From positions 558,001 through 622,000 of the forward strand of contig JBBEBP010000016.1 of the NCBI GenBank assembly GCA_040882255.1: a stretch of DNA of 64,000 bases. The letters run 5' to 3'. Positions 1 through 7,871 of the stretch are shown piece by piece. The notes beneath the pieces were generated by a model, which was not told the DNA's origin, searched no databases, and worked only from the letters and a program-made list of their open reading frames with translations. A program made the translations under genes and the position numbers. The first letter of the stretch is position 1. Every line of letters starts with the position of its first letter. This DNA comes from PWQG01 sp040882255. GTDB lineage: Bacteria > Pseudomonadota > Gammaproteobacteria > Pseudomonadales > Pseudohongiellaceae.

Positions 1-291
1 TAAGCCGGTTTCCTCACCACGTGCCGTGATGGACCGCGTCCTGCTGTCCGAGCCGTGATCCTCCCGCAAGTGGCAGCTGGCACAGGCTGTTTCCCCATCG
101 TAGGAGAGACGGGTATCCCAGAACAGCGCCCGGCCCAGCCTGACCACTGGATTGTCCCGCTCGGCCTGCGTGACCGGATCGATGCTTCCGAAAAGAGAGT
201 CGGCCCGGTCGCGCAAGTCCGTATCCTGTTGGGCGGCGCTGGCGAACGACAACAGCAGACCGGTCAGGCCGATGACAGTACGTGAAATCAT
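1..291 (-). CDS. di-haem cytochrome c peroxidase family protein (N-terminal fragment)
   Basis: The gene runs off the left edge of the window; only its first 97 codons are present. They encode a Sec signal peptide (about residues 1-20), then a segment typical of MauG/CcpA di-haem peroxidases: GRALFWDTRLS followed by a haem c site, CASCH (Cys70, Cys73, His74). Such periplasmic enzymes reduce hydrogen peroxide with electrons from cytochromes or act as MauG-like oxidases. The ATG is preceded by a strong GGAGG ribosome site at 6-base spacing. The second haem site and calcium-binding region lie outside the window, so peroxidase and MauG-type roles cannot be separated. Confidence 0.85.
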   Translation of the reverse strand, partial: MISRTVIGLTGLLLSFASAAQQDTDLRDRADSLFGSIDPVTQAERDNPVVRLGRALFWDTRLSYDGETACASCHLREDHGSDSRTRSITARGEETGL

Positions 292-312
292 GTTTCCTCC
301 GCTCGTTTTATA

Positions 313-336
313 ATCTCGCAAAGATCGCCAAGAAAG
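313..336 (+). repeat. 9-base-periodic short repeat, copy A
   Basis: The copy starts ATCTCGCAAAG and continues ATCGCCAAG, so it has two 9-base units before a final AAAG. It matches the copies at 412-443 and 61799-61830 but lacks one 8-base stretch present in both. The match between the three copies is read directly; membership in a wider dispersed family is inferred. Confidence 0.65.
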
Positions 337-411
337 ACGACGGAGTACGAAGTTGGGCACAAGGCGTTGATCCGGATTCGAAAAACCCGAACCGGCCGCC
401 TTTCTCATGCA

Positions 412-443
412 CTTCTCTGCGCTCTTTGCGATCTCTGCGAGAT
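412..443 (-). repeat. 9-base-periodic short repeat, copy B (inverted)
   Basis: On the minus strand this copy reads as three 9-base units, CTCGCAGAG, ATCGCAAAG and AGCGCAGAG, followed by AAG. It faces copy A across about 75 bases, so the pair could fold into a long stem. Its plus-strand translation gives the low-complexity peptide LRSLRSLR, which explains the false open frames here. Confidence 0.65.
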
Positions 444-667
444 CAAAAACACCATTCCGTTCACCCGCAAATTTTCCGGATCGGTCATTTTCATAAGAGC
501 ACCTCTCAATTCCGAACGGCCTCCGCGCGAGTCCCGGACGCTCAGTCGCAACTCCCTGCGCAGCTTACCATACTGAGGCTCCCTGATACTTCGCGGCAAA
601 GCTCACTCACCCGGGGACGGATACAGCGTCGACATACTGGCGAGCCATGATTTCTGATAGCGGAGAG

Positions 668-1144
668 TTAGCGTTGGTAAATGCCCACCAACCGATTCAT
701 GCCCAATATATGGGATTCGACCTTCTCCAGCATTTCCGCCAGTGTCAGGCCGTCGGGCAGGTCCGGCTCCACATCCAGTGCCAGCACCCAGAAGTAATAG
801 TGATGAATGCCGTGACCATCGGGCGGCATCGGGCCGTTGTACCCCGTCTTGTCGAAGTTGTTGACACCCTCGGCGTACTCCCGGTTGCCCTCATCCAGAT
901 GCCCGACCGACGCCGGTATGTTGTAGGCAACCCAGTGCACGAAACCGTAGTCACCCCGGTCCGAGACCAGCGGCGCATCCGGGTCATGGCAGAACACGGC
1001 AATTGATCGGGTTCCTTCCGGCACTCCCTTCCAGAACAGCGCCGGCGAAACATCCTCGCCTTCGCCGGAGTGTTTCGCGGGGATAACAGCACCCGGCTCG
1101 AAAGCGGAGCTGCTTACCTGCATGTCGGACAATGCGAATCCCAT
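668..1144 (-). CDS. YbhB/YbcL-family (PEBP-fold) protein
   Basis: A 158-residue cytoplasmic protein of the phosphatidylethanolamine-binding protein fold (Raf kinase inhibitor-like, YbhB/YbcL). The ligand-pocket motifs are present: DPDAP (54-58), HW (70-71), GPMPPDGHG (104-112) and HHYYF (114-118). The length suits the family. The ATG at 1144 was chosen because AGGAGG sits 7 bases upstream; a longer reading to 1246 has no ribosome site and adds a non-conserved tail. No precise substrate is known for bacterial members. A second, exported member of the same fold lies at 4439-5026. Confidence 0.9.
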   Translation of the reverse strand: MGFALSDMQVSSSAFEPGAVIPAKHSGEGEDVSPALFWKGVPEGTRSIAVFCHDPDAPLVSDRGDYGFVHWVAYNIPASVGHLDEGNREYAEGVNNFDKTGYNGPMPPDGHGIHHYYFWVLALDVEPDLPDGLTLAEMLEKVESHILGMNRLVGIYQR

Positions 1145-1373
1145 AATAATCCTCCTGTTGCCGGATTGAATGCACGGAAACCACAGCGTATCAGAAGCGG
1201 CGGGCATGACGGAACGTCGCCACAATCCACCATAGTTGACCTCCACCGACAGGGCGGAACCGCTACCCTCCCGATACTTTACAATCCGCCGCCATGGGGA
1301 TATTGTTTTTTGAACCTGTTCCTATTAACGGGTATCAGAAAGCAGGAAACAAAAAACAGGCAGGAGACCGGAA

Positions 1374-2414
1374 ATGAATAACAGGAAGCCACTGGCAATC
1401 GCTGCCACCATCATGGGATTGTCACTGTCCGCCGCCCCGCTGGCGGCACTGGCGCAAGGCGGTGACCGCCCCGACCTGGAGGGGCTCTGGACCAATGCTT
1501 CACTGACGGATCTGACACGCCCGGAAGGTGTTGACCAACTGGTGGTCTCGCCCGAACGGGCACAGGAAATCGCCTCTGGTGCATCCGTCGCCGGCCTGCC
1601 CGCCGACCAGGTGGACGCCCCCGAGGCCCGATCCCCAGGCGAGGCCCCGCCCGCCGGCAGCTTCGATTTCGGTCTACGCGGCTACAACTCCTTCTGGATC
1701 GATCCCGGCTCCTCGCTGGCCCGTGTGCGCGGAGAGTTTCGCACGTCCCATATTATCGATCCGGAGAATGGCCAGATTCCGCGCCGCGAGAATCCCACCG
1801 GGGGTTTCCAGCGCCAGAACTTTGGCGCCCGCTATGTGACGGGCCAGGGTGACGCTTCCGGACCGGAAGCACTGCCACTGTCCGAGCGCTGCCTGATCGG
1901 CTTCGGCAACACGGCGGGCCCCGGCATGATGGGTACGCTGTATAACAGTACCTATCAATTCGTGCAGACCGATGATTATTTCGTCATTTCAGTGGAGATG
2001 GTCCACGACGCCCGCATCATTCCAATCTACGACTCCGCCGATGAAGCCCGGGCCAACGCCCGGCCTGCGGCCTGGGAGCAGTGGTTCGGGGATTCACGCG
2101 GCTGGTATGAAGGCAACACCCTGGTCGTGGAAACGGTCAACATCCGGCCTCTGCAGATGCAGCAGAGTTCCATCCCGATCTCGAAAGAAGGCCGCATCAC
2201 CGAGCGCTTCACGAGGTACTCGGATACCGAGATCGTCTATCAGTTCACGGTGGAGGACGACAATCTCTACACGCAGCCCTGGACGGCGGAGCTGAGCTAT
2301 CACACCACCGACGGGCCGATGTACGAGTACGCCTGCCACGAAGGCAACTATTCGGTACCAGGCATACTCGCGGGAGCGCGGCGGGAAGAGGCCGAAGCAG
2401 CCGGTGAGTTGTAA
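1374..2414 (+). CDS. exported protein of unknown function
   Basis: A 346-residue protein with a clear Sec signal peptide (about 1-28, ending ALAQG). I recognise the general pattern of an uncharacterised exported family found repeatedly in proteobacteria and acidobacteria: a Cys in a SERCL segment, then EMVHDARIIP, WFGDSRGWYEGNTLVVET and a late VYQFTVEDDNLYTQPW segment. No catalytic motif can be named. The ATG follows a CAGGAGACCGGAA ribosome site. The gene stands alone, with hairpin DNA after its stop. Function unknown; existence of the gene is near certain. Confidence 0.85.
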   Translation: MNNRKPLAIAATIMGLSLSAAPLAALAQGGDRPDLEGLWTNASLTDLTRPEGVDQLVVSPERAQEIASGASVAGLPADQVDAPEARSPGEAPPAGSFDFGLRGYNSFWIDPGSSLARVRGEFRTSHIIDPENGQIPRRENPTGGFQRQNFGARYVTGQGDASGPEALPLSERCLIGFGNTAGPGMMGTLYNSTYQFVQTDDYFVISVEMVHDARIIPIYDSADEARANARPAAWEQWFGDSRGWYEGNTLVVETVNIRPLQMQQSSIPISKEGRITERFTRYSDTEIVYQFTVEDDNLYTQPWTAELSYHTTDGPMYEYACHEGNYSVPGILAGARREEAEAAGEL

Positions 2415-2449
2415 ACCCTGTAGCGTGGGCTGGCGACCAGCCGGAGGGT
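2415..2449. repeat. hairpin after the exported-protein gene (REP-like or processing signal)
   Basis: GGCTGG and CCAGCC form a perfect 6-bp stem around a CGA loop (2428-2442), and ACCCT/AGGGT extend it outward. No U-run follows, so it is not a standard intrinsic terminator. A single-copy REP-like element or an RNA-stabilising hairpin is possible. Confidence 0.4.
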
Positions 2450-2535
2450 CACCTGCTCAGGCACAAGGTCTCCTCATTGCCTTGCCTCCCGTTAGTTGTT
2501 AGATTCTCTGGACCACCCGCCAAAGGAAGAGTCCA

Positions 2536-2922
2536 TTGGACACCAGATACTCGGAACACCCCTCCATGTTCAGGAACCACCCGTTCGGTTTCCTGCTGTC
2601 CATCCTGCTGATTCCGGTTGCCGTCGGGATTCTCATCCTGATGGTCTGGTACCTCCGGTGCCGCTCGACGAAACTGGAGTTTGTCGGCCATGACCTGATA
2701 CTGGAAACCGGACTGCTCAGCAAGAACCGCACAGAGCTGCATGTGCGCAGCATCCGCACCATGAATGTGTACCAGTCCTTCTTCAACCGCCTCTTCGGCG
2801 TGGGAAAGATATCCATCTACACTGCGGGTGACGACCCGGAAATCGAGGTGGCCGGCCTGCCGGACCCACACGATCTGCGCGAGATGGTCAAAAAAGAGCA
2901 GCTCCAGTCCCATGCCGGGTGA
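2536..2922 (+). CDS. bacterial PH-domain (YdbS-like) membrane protein
   Basis: A 128-residue protein with a hydrophobic stretch at about 18-37, followed by a compact domain starting STKLEFVGHDLILETGLLSKNRTELHVRSIRTMNV. This is the bPH2/DUF304 pattern, in which a short beta-rich module follows a membrane segment. The start is a TTG with AGGAAGA upstream; an internal ATG at codon 11 is an alternative. The stop overlaps the next membrane-protein gene by 11 bases, suggesting coupled translation. Specific role unknown. Confidence 0.75.
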   Translation: MDTRYSEHPSMFRNHPFGFLLSILLIPVAVGILILMVWYLRCRSTKLEFVGHDLILETGLLSKNRTELHVRSIRTMNVYQSFFNRLFGVGKISIYTAGDDPEIEVAGLPDPHDLREMVKKEQLQSHAG

Positions 2923-3226
2923 CCTGGAAAATAACGACCGCCGGGAAGCGCGCACCATGGCGGTTGTGCTTGGCGCCATGGTGCTGGCCGGCGTGGCCAT
3001 CACGATCATGGCCTGGCCCGCGCTGGTCGAATTTCATGACACCTGGCTCGCACCCGGCATCGGGTTGCGCGATGCGGCGCTGATCTCCTTCGCAGTCACT
3101 TTCCTGACCCTGGTGGTGTTCGCCCTGGCGGCCGGCGACGGACTGCTGGGGGAAATCCAGTTCATGTTGCTGAGCTTCTTCGGTTTCTTCGCCATACTCT
3201 GGCTGCTGATTGCCTGGATATTCTGA
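2912..3226 (+). CDS. small integral membrane protein of unknown function
   Basis: A 104-residue protein with three predicted membrane segments (about 16-38, 53-74 and 81-103) and a charged N-terminus. The ATG at 2912 lies inside the end of the PH-domain gene, so the two probably form a translationally coupled pair. No family is recognised and there is no motif to guide a function. The reading frame is open further upstream, but that part is the out-of-frame shadow of the preceding gene. Confidence 0.65.
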   Translation: MPGDLENNDRREARTMAVVLGAMVLAGVAITIMAWPALVEFHDTWLAPGIGLRDAALISFAVTFLTLVVFALAAGDGLLGEIQFMLLSFFGFFAILWLLIAWIF

Positions 3227-3235
3227 ACCGCCAGC

Positions 3236-4252
3236 TCATCCCTCTCCCAGTCCGCGAAAAAATGCCTGTACGTTATCGCTGAGTGAGTCCAGGTCGTAGC
3301 CACCCTCCTGTACTACCAGCACGGGCAGGCCGGACTCCCTGACCTGTTCACCCAGACGGGTAAAGCCCTCCGTATCCACACTTACCTTCGCCTGCGGGTC
3401 ATTCTTGTAGATATCGAAGCCCAGACACAGCACCAACACGTCCGGGTCATACAGCCGGATGTCGGTCAGCGCCGTGGCCAGCGTGTCGAAAAACACCGCT
3501 TCCCCCGAACCGTGCGGCAGGGGATAGTTGATGTTGTACCCGTAGCCTTCCCCCTCGCCGCGCTCGTCCTCGAAGCCGGTTACCACCGGATAGAAGTTGG
3601 TCGGATCACCATGGATGGAGACGTACAGCACATCGCTGCGCTCATAGAAGATCTCCTGAATGCCCTGCCCGTGATGCACGTCGGTATCCAGGATCGCCAC
3701 CCGGGCGAAGCGCTCCTGCAATCGCTCGGCGGCGATCGCCGCGTTGTTCAGGTAGCAGAATCCGCCGGCCGCGTCACGCCGCGCGTGATGCCCCGGTGGG
3801 CGGCAGATCGCGTAGGCGTTCTGATCACCTTCCAGCAGCGCGTCGGCGGCGGCCAGCGCCGACTGGGCCGACCAGTAGGCCGCCTCCCAGGTGCCGGCGC
3901 CGATCGGTGAGCTGCCATCAGCCTGATAACGGCCTGCCTCGGCCAGAATGCCCTTCAGGTGATTGGGCGAGCGCACGAAAATGTTGGAGATCACCTCGTC
4001 GCCCCAGTCTTCCATCTGTATCCAGCGCCGATGGGCGGATTCCAGGAAACGCAGATACCCCAGGTCGTGCACATCGGAGATCGGTCCGGCGCCCTGGTCT
4101 TCCGGCCGCAGCACCTTCCAGCCCATCGCCTCCAGACCCTCCAGTAACTCGCCGGTGCGCGCCGGAATCTCCTGCGGCTGCCGCATCCGGCCACGTGTGA
4201 AGTAGGTCTGCGGGTTGTGCTCATCCTGTGCGGGATGGAAAAACGCTTTCAT
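3236..4252 (-). CDS. acetylpolyamine amidohydrolase / histone deacetylase family protein
   Basis: A 338-residue zinc hydrolase of the arginase-deacetylase fold. It probably removes acetyl groups from acetylated polyamines or similar small amides in the cytoplasm. Diagnostic parts are present: RPPGHHA with the catalytic His pair (His155, His156), DTDVHHGQG with zinc ligands Asp191 and His193, GFD with zinc ligand Asp280, and the transition-state Tyr in EGGYD (Tyr319). The N-terminus (HPAQDEHNP) resembles bacterial acetylpolyamine amidohydrolases more than class I deacetylases. It is a single gene, convergent with the membrane-protein pair. The substrate is inferred from the family. Confidence 0.9.
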   Translation of the reverse strand: MKAFFHPAQDEHNPQTYFTRGRMRQPQEIPARTGELLEGLEAMGWKVLRPEDQGAGPISDVHDLGYLRFLESAHRRWIQMEDWGDEVISNIFVRSPNHLKGILAEAGRYQADGSSPIGAGTWEAAYWSAQSALAAADALLEGDQNAYAICRPPGHHARRDAAGGFCYLNNAAIAAERLQERFARVAILDTDVHHGQGIQEIFYERSDVLYVSIHGDPTNFYPVVTGFEDERGEGEGYGYNINYPLPHGSGEAVFFDTLATALTDIRLYDPDVLVLCLGFDIYKNDPQAKVSVDTEGFTRLGEQVRESGLPVLVVQEGGYDLDSLSDNVQAFFRGLGEG

Positions 4253-4438
4253 CGGCCGGCCTCCTGTTGCGTCACCATGATCGTCATGGGACCAGTATTC
4301 CCACGCGTCGCCCGTCAGGTCAACAGGGTTTCGCCAATGATGCTATTGAGATGCCCTTGACCTGCAGGGGGCGTTTGATTACTTTGCAAACAACCCCGGG
4401 CTCATTCAAGAGCCTCACACCAATAGCGGAGAATCATC

Positions 4439-5026
4439 ATGCCCCTGTTGCGCCGCCTGTTTGCCCTGACGATGCTGCTGGCCCTGGCCAGTGGAAGCGC
4501 GCTCGCCCAGACCCCGGCCGATGCCTTCCGATTGGAAATCGATGCCTTCGAGGATGGCGGAGACATACCGGTACGATTCTCGCAGGCTTCGGAGGGCGCC
4601 GCGCCTGGCGGCGGCACCTCACCAGCGTTGCGCTGGGTCAATGCCCCGCAAGGCACCGTCAGCTTCGTGGTGAACATGGTGGATCTGGACTTCGCCCCGA
4701 ACCGTGGCGCCCGGGCCCAGGCGCACTGGGTGGTATGGAACATCCCCGGCGATGCCGCCGGTCTGGCCGAGGATCAGCCGAGGGGTGAACAACTGCCCAA
4801 CGGAGCCTGGCAGATCAGTGCCACCGGCCCGGTCTACCGGGGTCCCGGAGCGCCAGCTTCCCGGCCGCGCCATCACTACCTGTTCGAGGTCTATGCGCTG
4901 GACACGGAGCTGGACGTGGAACCCGGTGACAGTGAGCTCGACACCCGTGATGCCGTGATGGCGGCAATGGAAGGGCATGTGCTGGGCAAGTCAGTCTATA
5001 TGGGCCGCTTCCACCGGCCGGAATGA
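4439..5026 (+). CDS. exported YbhB/YbcL-family (PEBP-fold) protein
   Basis: A 195-residue protein with a Sec signal peptide (about 1-24, ending SALAQ), then a PEBP-fold domain. Visible motifs are MVDLDFAP in place of the usual DPDAP strand, HWVVWNIPG, GPVYRGPGAP and HHYLFEVYAL. It is a second, periplasmic member of the fold found at 668-1144. Periplasmic YbcL-type proteins have no firmly established ligand. The change in the DPDAP region, with the central proline missing, may alter ligand binding. Confidence 0.88.
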   Translation: MPLLRRLFALTMLLALASGSALAQTPADAFRLEIDAFEDGGDIPVRFSQASEGAAPGGGTSPALRWVNAPQGTVSFVVNMVDLDFAPNRGARAQAHWVVWNIPGDAAGLAEDQPRGEQLPNGAWQISATGPVYRGPGAPASRPRHHYLFEVYALDTELDVEPGDSELDTRDAVMAAMEGHVLGKSVYMGRFHRPE

Positions 5027-5081
5027 AAGTCATGTCCTGCATGATGCACGGGCAATTGCCCTTTTCAGAGGGAAATATCGC

Positions 5082-5285
5082 ATGAGCAACAGAAAGATCT
5101 TCGGATTCGTGCTGCTGGCAGCTGGTATTGTTCTGCTGTACTTCGGCTGGCAATCTTCACAGTCAGCCGGAGACCAGGTTACGGAGGCCATTACCGGCCA
5201 GTTCACGGACAACACCATGTGGCTTATCATCGGAGGCATCGCCTCTGCGGTAGCCGGCGCATTTCTCGCCCTGGGCCGCAGGTGA
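5082..5285 (+). CDS. DUF3185-type small membrane protein
   Basis: A 67-residue protein with two membrane segments (about 5-22 and 47-64) joined by a short polar loop containing SAGDQV and FTDNTMWLIIGG. This matches the layout of the DUF3185 family, small inner-membrane proteins of unknown role common in gammaproteobacteria. The ATG at 5082 is preceded by AGAGGGAAA. A longer reading from 4977 only translates the end of the upstream gene in another frame. Confidence 0.8.
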   Translation: MSNRKIFGFVLLAAGIVLLYFGWQSSQSAGDQVTEAITGQFTDNTMWLIIGGIASAVAGAFLALGRR

Positions 5286-5311
5286 CAGTCACCGCAAGGT
5301 AGAATGAACCC

Positions 5312-5809
5312 GTGAACGAGACTTTCTACACCACCCTGGACTCGCCGGTCGGCTCCCTGCTGCTGGCCGGAGACGGCCAGGCGCTGCTGCGGATCGGTTT
5401 TCCGACGGGCAAGACGGCGCTGAAACCGGGATCGGACTGGCTGCGCCGCAATGGCCTGTTCCGCGAATCGATCGCCCAGCTGAAAGCCTATTTCGCCGGC
5501 GAACTGCAGCGCTTCAACCTGCCTCTTGCCCCGCAAGGGACGCCGTTCCAGCAACAGGTATGGCATGCCCTGCGGGAGATCCCCTACGGGGAAACCCGCA
5601 GCTACGGCGATATTGCCCGGCGCATCGGCAAACCGGCTGCCAGCCGCGCCGTGGGGGCCGCCAACGGACTCAACCCGATACCGATCATCATTCCCTGCCA
5701 CCGGGTAATCGGCAGTTCCGGGCAACTGGTGGGATTCGGCGGCGGACTGCCCACCAAGAAAAAACTGCTGATGCTGGAGCAGAGCCACATTCCGTTCACA
5801 CTGGGATAG
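5312..5809 (+). CDS. ogt: methylated-DNA--protein-cysteine S-methyltransferase
   Basis: A 165-residue suicide repair enzyme that moves the alkyl group from O6-alkylguanine onto its own cysteine. The acceptor motif is intact (IIPCHRV, Cys129), followed by GFGGGLPTKKKLL, and the DNA-reading segment SYGDIARRIGKPAASRAVGAANG precedes it. The length suits stand-alone Ogt rather than an Ada fusion. The start is GTG at 5312; a nearby ATG at 5304 leads to a stop. The gene follows the small membrane protein by 26 bases. The family is certain; the symbol ogt is assigned by length and architecture. Confidence 0.92.
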   Translation: MNETFYTTLDSPVGSLLLAGDGQALLRIGFPTGKTALKPGSDWLRRNGLFRESIAQLKAYFAGELQRFNLPLAPQGTPFQQQVWHALREIPYGETRSYGDIARRIGKPAASRAVGAANGLNPIPIIIPCHRVIGSSGQLVGFGGGLPTKKKLLMLEQSHIPFTLG

Positions 5810-5831
5810 ACTGGAGGAATAGAGAGCTCCG

Positions 5832-6095
5832 TCAGACAGACTGCAGGCAACGGACTACAAACCGCTGCGCACGCATCGCCAGCAAGGCGCCGTAAGCGAC
5901 CCGCGCCATTATGTGACGGGCGGACACCCGGGCCAGTAATGCACCGAGCAAGAACCCGCTGCCGGCCAGCGGCCATCCGCGCAAACGCCGTATCGCTCCG
6001 AGCGGGCCACGGGAGCTTCTGCCCACGCGCGCCAGGCAAGCGTCGAGCTCCGTCTCAAGCGTCCGAATCCGCTGTATCTGTTCGCTGCGGTGCAC
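5832..6095 (-). CDS. YqjK-like small protein, last gene of a yqjD-E-K-type operon
   Basis: An 87-residue basic protein with an N-terminal helix (QIQRIRTLETELDACL) and a weakly hydrophobic middle. Sequence identity to YqjK is not obvious, so the call rests on position: it follows YqjD- and YqjE-type genes, as yqjK does in enterobacteria. The GTG at 6095 was chosen because GGAGGAG lies 7 bases upstream, inside the end of the preceding gene, giving a 41-base overlap. Function is unknown; the operon's membrane proteins are linked to stationary phase and ribosome tethering in E. coli. Confidence 0.6.
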   Translation of the reverse strand: MHRSEQIQRIRTLETELDACLARVGRSSRGPLGAIRRLRGWPLAGSGFLLGALLARVSARHIMARVAYGALLAMRAQRFVVRCLQSV

Positions 6096-6480
6096 GTTTA
6101 AACTCCTCCACGATATCCGCAAGGTATCCCCGCGTCGCTGGCAGACTCATGCTTTTCCGATAACGCACCAGTAACCGCTGTATCACCAGCAGGATGATAA
6201 AGTGCAGCATGAAGAAACCGGCAAAAGCCGCGCCCATTGATCCGCTTGCGGTGTATACCAGCCAGCACAGGAACAGGGCGAGCCCCAGCCACGCCAGAAA
6301 GCCCACTGGCAGCACCAACAGACTCAGTACCAGAAAGCGACGCAGGTCACCCGCTGCCAGCTGCAACTCCGCAGACGCCAGACGCAACAATGCGGCTGCC
6401 GTATTACGCAGGTCTCCCAGCCATTGCAGCCAGCCTTCCAGCTCCGCCTGCTGCTGTGACTGCGAGGGTTCATCACTCAT
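6055..6480 (-). CDS. YqjE-like phage-holin-superfamily (3_6) membrane protein
   Basis: A 141-residue inner-membrane protein with two long hydrophobic segments (about 49-71 and 78-101) and hydrophilic ends. The N-terminal helix with LRNTAAALLRLASAELQ followed by paired membrane segments is the pattern of Phage_holin_3_6/YqjE proteins, which are not phage genes. It starts inside the end of the YqjD-like gene (ATG overlap at 6477-6480) and overlaps the next small gene, so the three are translationally coupled. Confidence 0.8.
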   Translation of the reverse strand: MSDEPSQSQQQAELEGWLQWLGDLRNTAAALLRLASAELQLAAGDLRRFLVLSLLVLPVGFLAWLGLALFLCWLVYTASGSMGAAFAGFFMLHFIILLVIQRLLVRYRKSMSLPATRGYLADIVEEFKRAPQRTDTADSDA

Positions 6481-6767
6481 GATCGCGACAGCAGCTTCGA
6501 CAGAATGAATCCACCGAGAAACGCGATGCCCAGTGTCTGCAGGGGTTTTTCATTGACATACTCATGGAGCTCATCTTCCATTGCTCCGGCCCTGGCCTTG
6601 CCCTGTGCCAGCCGCTGCAGCGCTTCGTCACGCAGATCCAGTCCGGCCGCCTCGGCAGCCTGGCGAAAATGACTCCGGGCCTCGATAAGGTTATCCAGCG
6701 CTTCCATCGCTGCCTTCTTGCTCGCCTCCAGCTCCGGGTTGCCACTCTTTCTGTTCGTTGTAGCCAT
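6477..6767 (-). CDS. YqjD/ElaB-family (DUF883) protein
   Basis: A 96-residue protein with a long amphipathic helical region (about 12-68) and a C-terminal membrane anchor starting EKPLQTLGIAFLGGFILSKLL. The EYVNEKPLQTLGIAFLGGF segment is the hallmark of YqjD/ElaB proteins, C-tail-anchored inner-membrane proteins that bind ribosomes in stationary-phase E. coli. It is the first gene of the leftward three-gene operon; the ATG is preceded by AAGGAGAG. Confidence 0.85.
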   Translation of the reverse strand: MATTNRKSGNPELEASKKAAMEALDNLIEARSHFRQAAEAAGLDLRDEALQRLAQGKARAGAMEDELHEYVNEKPLQTLGIAFLGGFILSKLLSRS

Positions 6768-6934
6768 GTTGTCTCTCCTTGTCTGCCGTGGGGTCCGGCT
6801 ATGGCCGAGCCATGGAGTTACCGGGTAATGTCACGTACCAATCAATTCCAGCAGAATCGGGCGGCGATCGCAACCGGACTGCGCCAGGGTGGTTCGGGCT
6901 ATTCGGACTATCGGATGTGTCTGTACGATATTCT

Positions 6935-6963
6935 TTGACTTCCGCCTTCGAACCCTTTACGAT
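6935..6963 (+). promoter_or_regulatory. sigma-70-type promoter for the cold-shock gene
   Basis: TTGACT (6935-6940) and TACGAT (6958-6963) are separated by exactly 17 bases. Transcription should begin near 6970, giving an untranslated leader of about 150 bases before the ATG at 7119. Long leaders of this kind act as temperature-dependent folding elements in cspA-type genes. The rest of the gap from 6768 to 7118 shows no gene. Confidence 0.65.
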
Positions 6964-7118
6964 GTTCGTTAGCTAGAAATTGGTTACCTTGTTTACAATC
7001 TCCATTTCGTTGCAATCCTCAAGATTCCTCGTCCTGTAGTTTCCAAATCAAGTCTATTTCCACGCTGAAGAACGCCCGTCGTGGGCATTATATTTTTTGA
7101 CATTACAGGATATTACCT

Positions 7119-7328
7119 ATGTCTGATACAGTTACTGGAACCGTCAAGTGGTTCAACGAATCCAAAGGCTTCGGCTTCATCGAACAGCAGTCCGGCCCGG
7201 ACGTATTCGCGCATTTCAGCGCCATCTCCGGCTCAGGCTTCAAGACGCTGGCTGAAGGTCAACAGGTGGAATTCACCGTGACCCAGGGTCAGAAAGGTCC
7301 GCAGGCCGAGAACATCGTCGCGGTCTGA
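7119..7328 (+). CDS. CspA-family cold-shock protein
   Basis: A 69-residue single cold-shock domain that binds single-stranded RNA and DNA and acts as an RNA chaperone. RNP1 (KGFGFI) and RNP2 (VFAHF, one change from the usual VFVHF) are both present, and the length is standard. It is monocistronic: it has its own promoter at 6935-6963, a long leader, and an intrinsic terminator at 7366-7399. The E. coli paralogue it corresponds to cannot be told from sequence. Confidence 0.95.
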   Translation: MSDTVTGTVKWFNESKGFGFIEQQSGPDVFAHFSAISGSGFKTLAEGQQVEFTVTQGQKGPQAENIVAV

Positions 7329-7365
7329 ATCATCCTGCGGCCCTGAACGGGGCAGCACATGATTG

Positions 7366-7399
7366 AAAAAGGCAGTTCCTGCGGGACCTGCCTTTTTTT
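7366..7399 (+). terminator. intrinsic terminator of the cold-shock gene
   Basis: AAAAGGCAG pairs with CTGCCTTTT, with a short inner TCC/GGA pairing, and seven T residues follow. It lies 38 bases after the cold-shock stop codon. The A-run on the left also lets it work for the leftward gene ending at 7418. Confidence 0.85.
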
Positions 7400-7417
7400 A
7401 TGCAGAACGTTTTTCGC

Positions 7418-7801
7418 TCAGTCATCACGCAGGGTCACCCGCACCGCTCCGCGATTGGGCGATTCCGGCCTGAACCGGACGATGCGACCGACCCGGTCCT
7501 GGAACGTCAACTCCCCCAGCACGGCCTCCCGGATGGCTCCACCACCAACCACCAGACGCACGTCCTGCTCATATCCCTGCCAGGCCGCATTGAGCGCCTG
7601 GTCCATTTTCTCCAGCGCCTGTGCTACGGTTTCGCGATGATGTGCAATATCCACCGTCAGCGTTGAGCCGTCGCTCTGCCGGAACAGGGCGCTGTCACAT
7701 TTAATGCAAGTGGCCACGGCAGTGTCCTCCCCGTAGTCCGGGACAGGCACACGCCGCCGCATACCGCAGAGCAGGCATTCACGATCAATGGTTTCAGGCA
7801 T
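7418..7801 (-). CDS. zinc-ribbon protein with a Smr-like C-terminal domain
   Basis: A 127-residue protein. The N-terminal third has two CxxC pairs (CLLCG near 9-13 and CIKC near 32-35), a likely zinc ribbon. The rest resembles a divergent Smr (small MutS-related) domain: LTVDIAHHRETVAQALEKMDQAL, then VRLVVGGGAIREAVLGEL and a late RFRPESPNRGAVRVTL, matching the usual LDLHG, GKG and GxTxVxL positions loosely. Smr domains are nucleases or RNA-binding modules; the canonical LDLHG and HGKG histidines are partly lost, so activity is doubtful. It is divergent from arfB. Confidence 0.6.
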   Translation of the reverse strand: MPETIDRECLLCGMRRRVPVPDYGEDTAVATCIKCDSALFRQSDGSTLTVDIAHHRETVAQALEKMDQALNAAWQGYEQDVRLVVGGGAIREAVLGELTFQDRVGRIVRFRPESPNRGAVRVTLRDD

Positions 7802-7871
7802 CCGGGTATTATACGTTGCCAGGCCATATCATCCAGTTCGAAAACAGAGAAGGGAATCCACAGGCAGGAAT

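Larger units (their letters stand above)
292..667. other. 376-bp non-coding stretch carrying inverted short repeats
   Basis: No convincing gene is seen; open frames here lack ribosome sites and are low-complexity translations of the repeats. The stretch holds two copies of a 9-base-periodic repeat facing each other (313-336 and 412-443), with an imperfect hairpin near 371-396 between them. It lies upstream of the leftward peroxidase gene and downstream of the leftward PEBP gene at 668-1144. Confidence 0.6.

Noticed and set aside
282..650. 122-codon frame in the first intergenic stretch
   Set aside because: Mostly a translation of the 9-base repeat (LRSLRSLR) with no ribosome site.
5832..6767. 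Phage lysis cassette suggested by the holin-superfamily gene
   Set aside because: The neighbours are YqjD- and YqjK-like, the normal chromosomal yqjDEK setting, and no other phage gene is present.
6779..6976. 65-codon frame upstream of the cold-shock gene
   Set aside because: It covers the predicted cold-shock promoter and has no family resemblance or convincing start signal.
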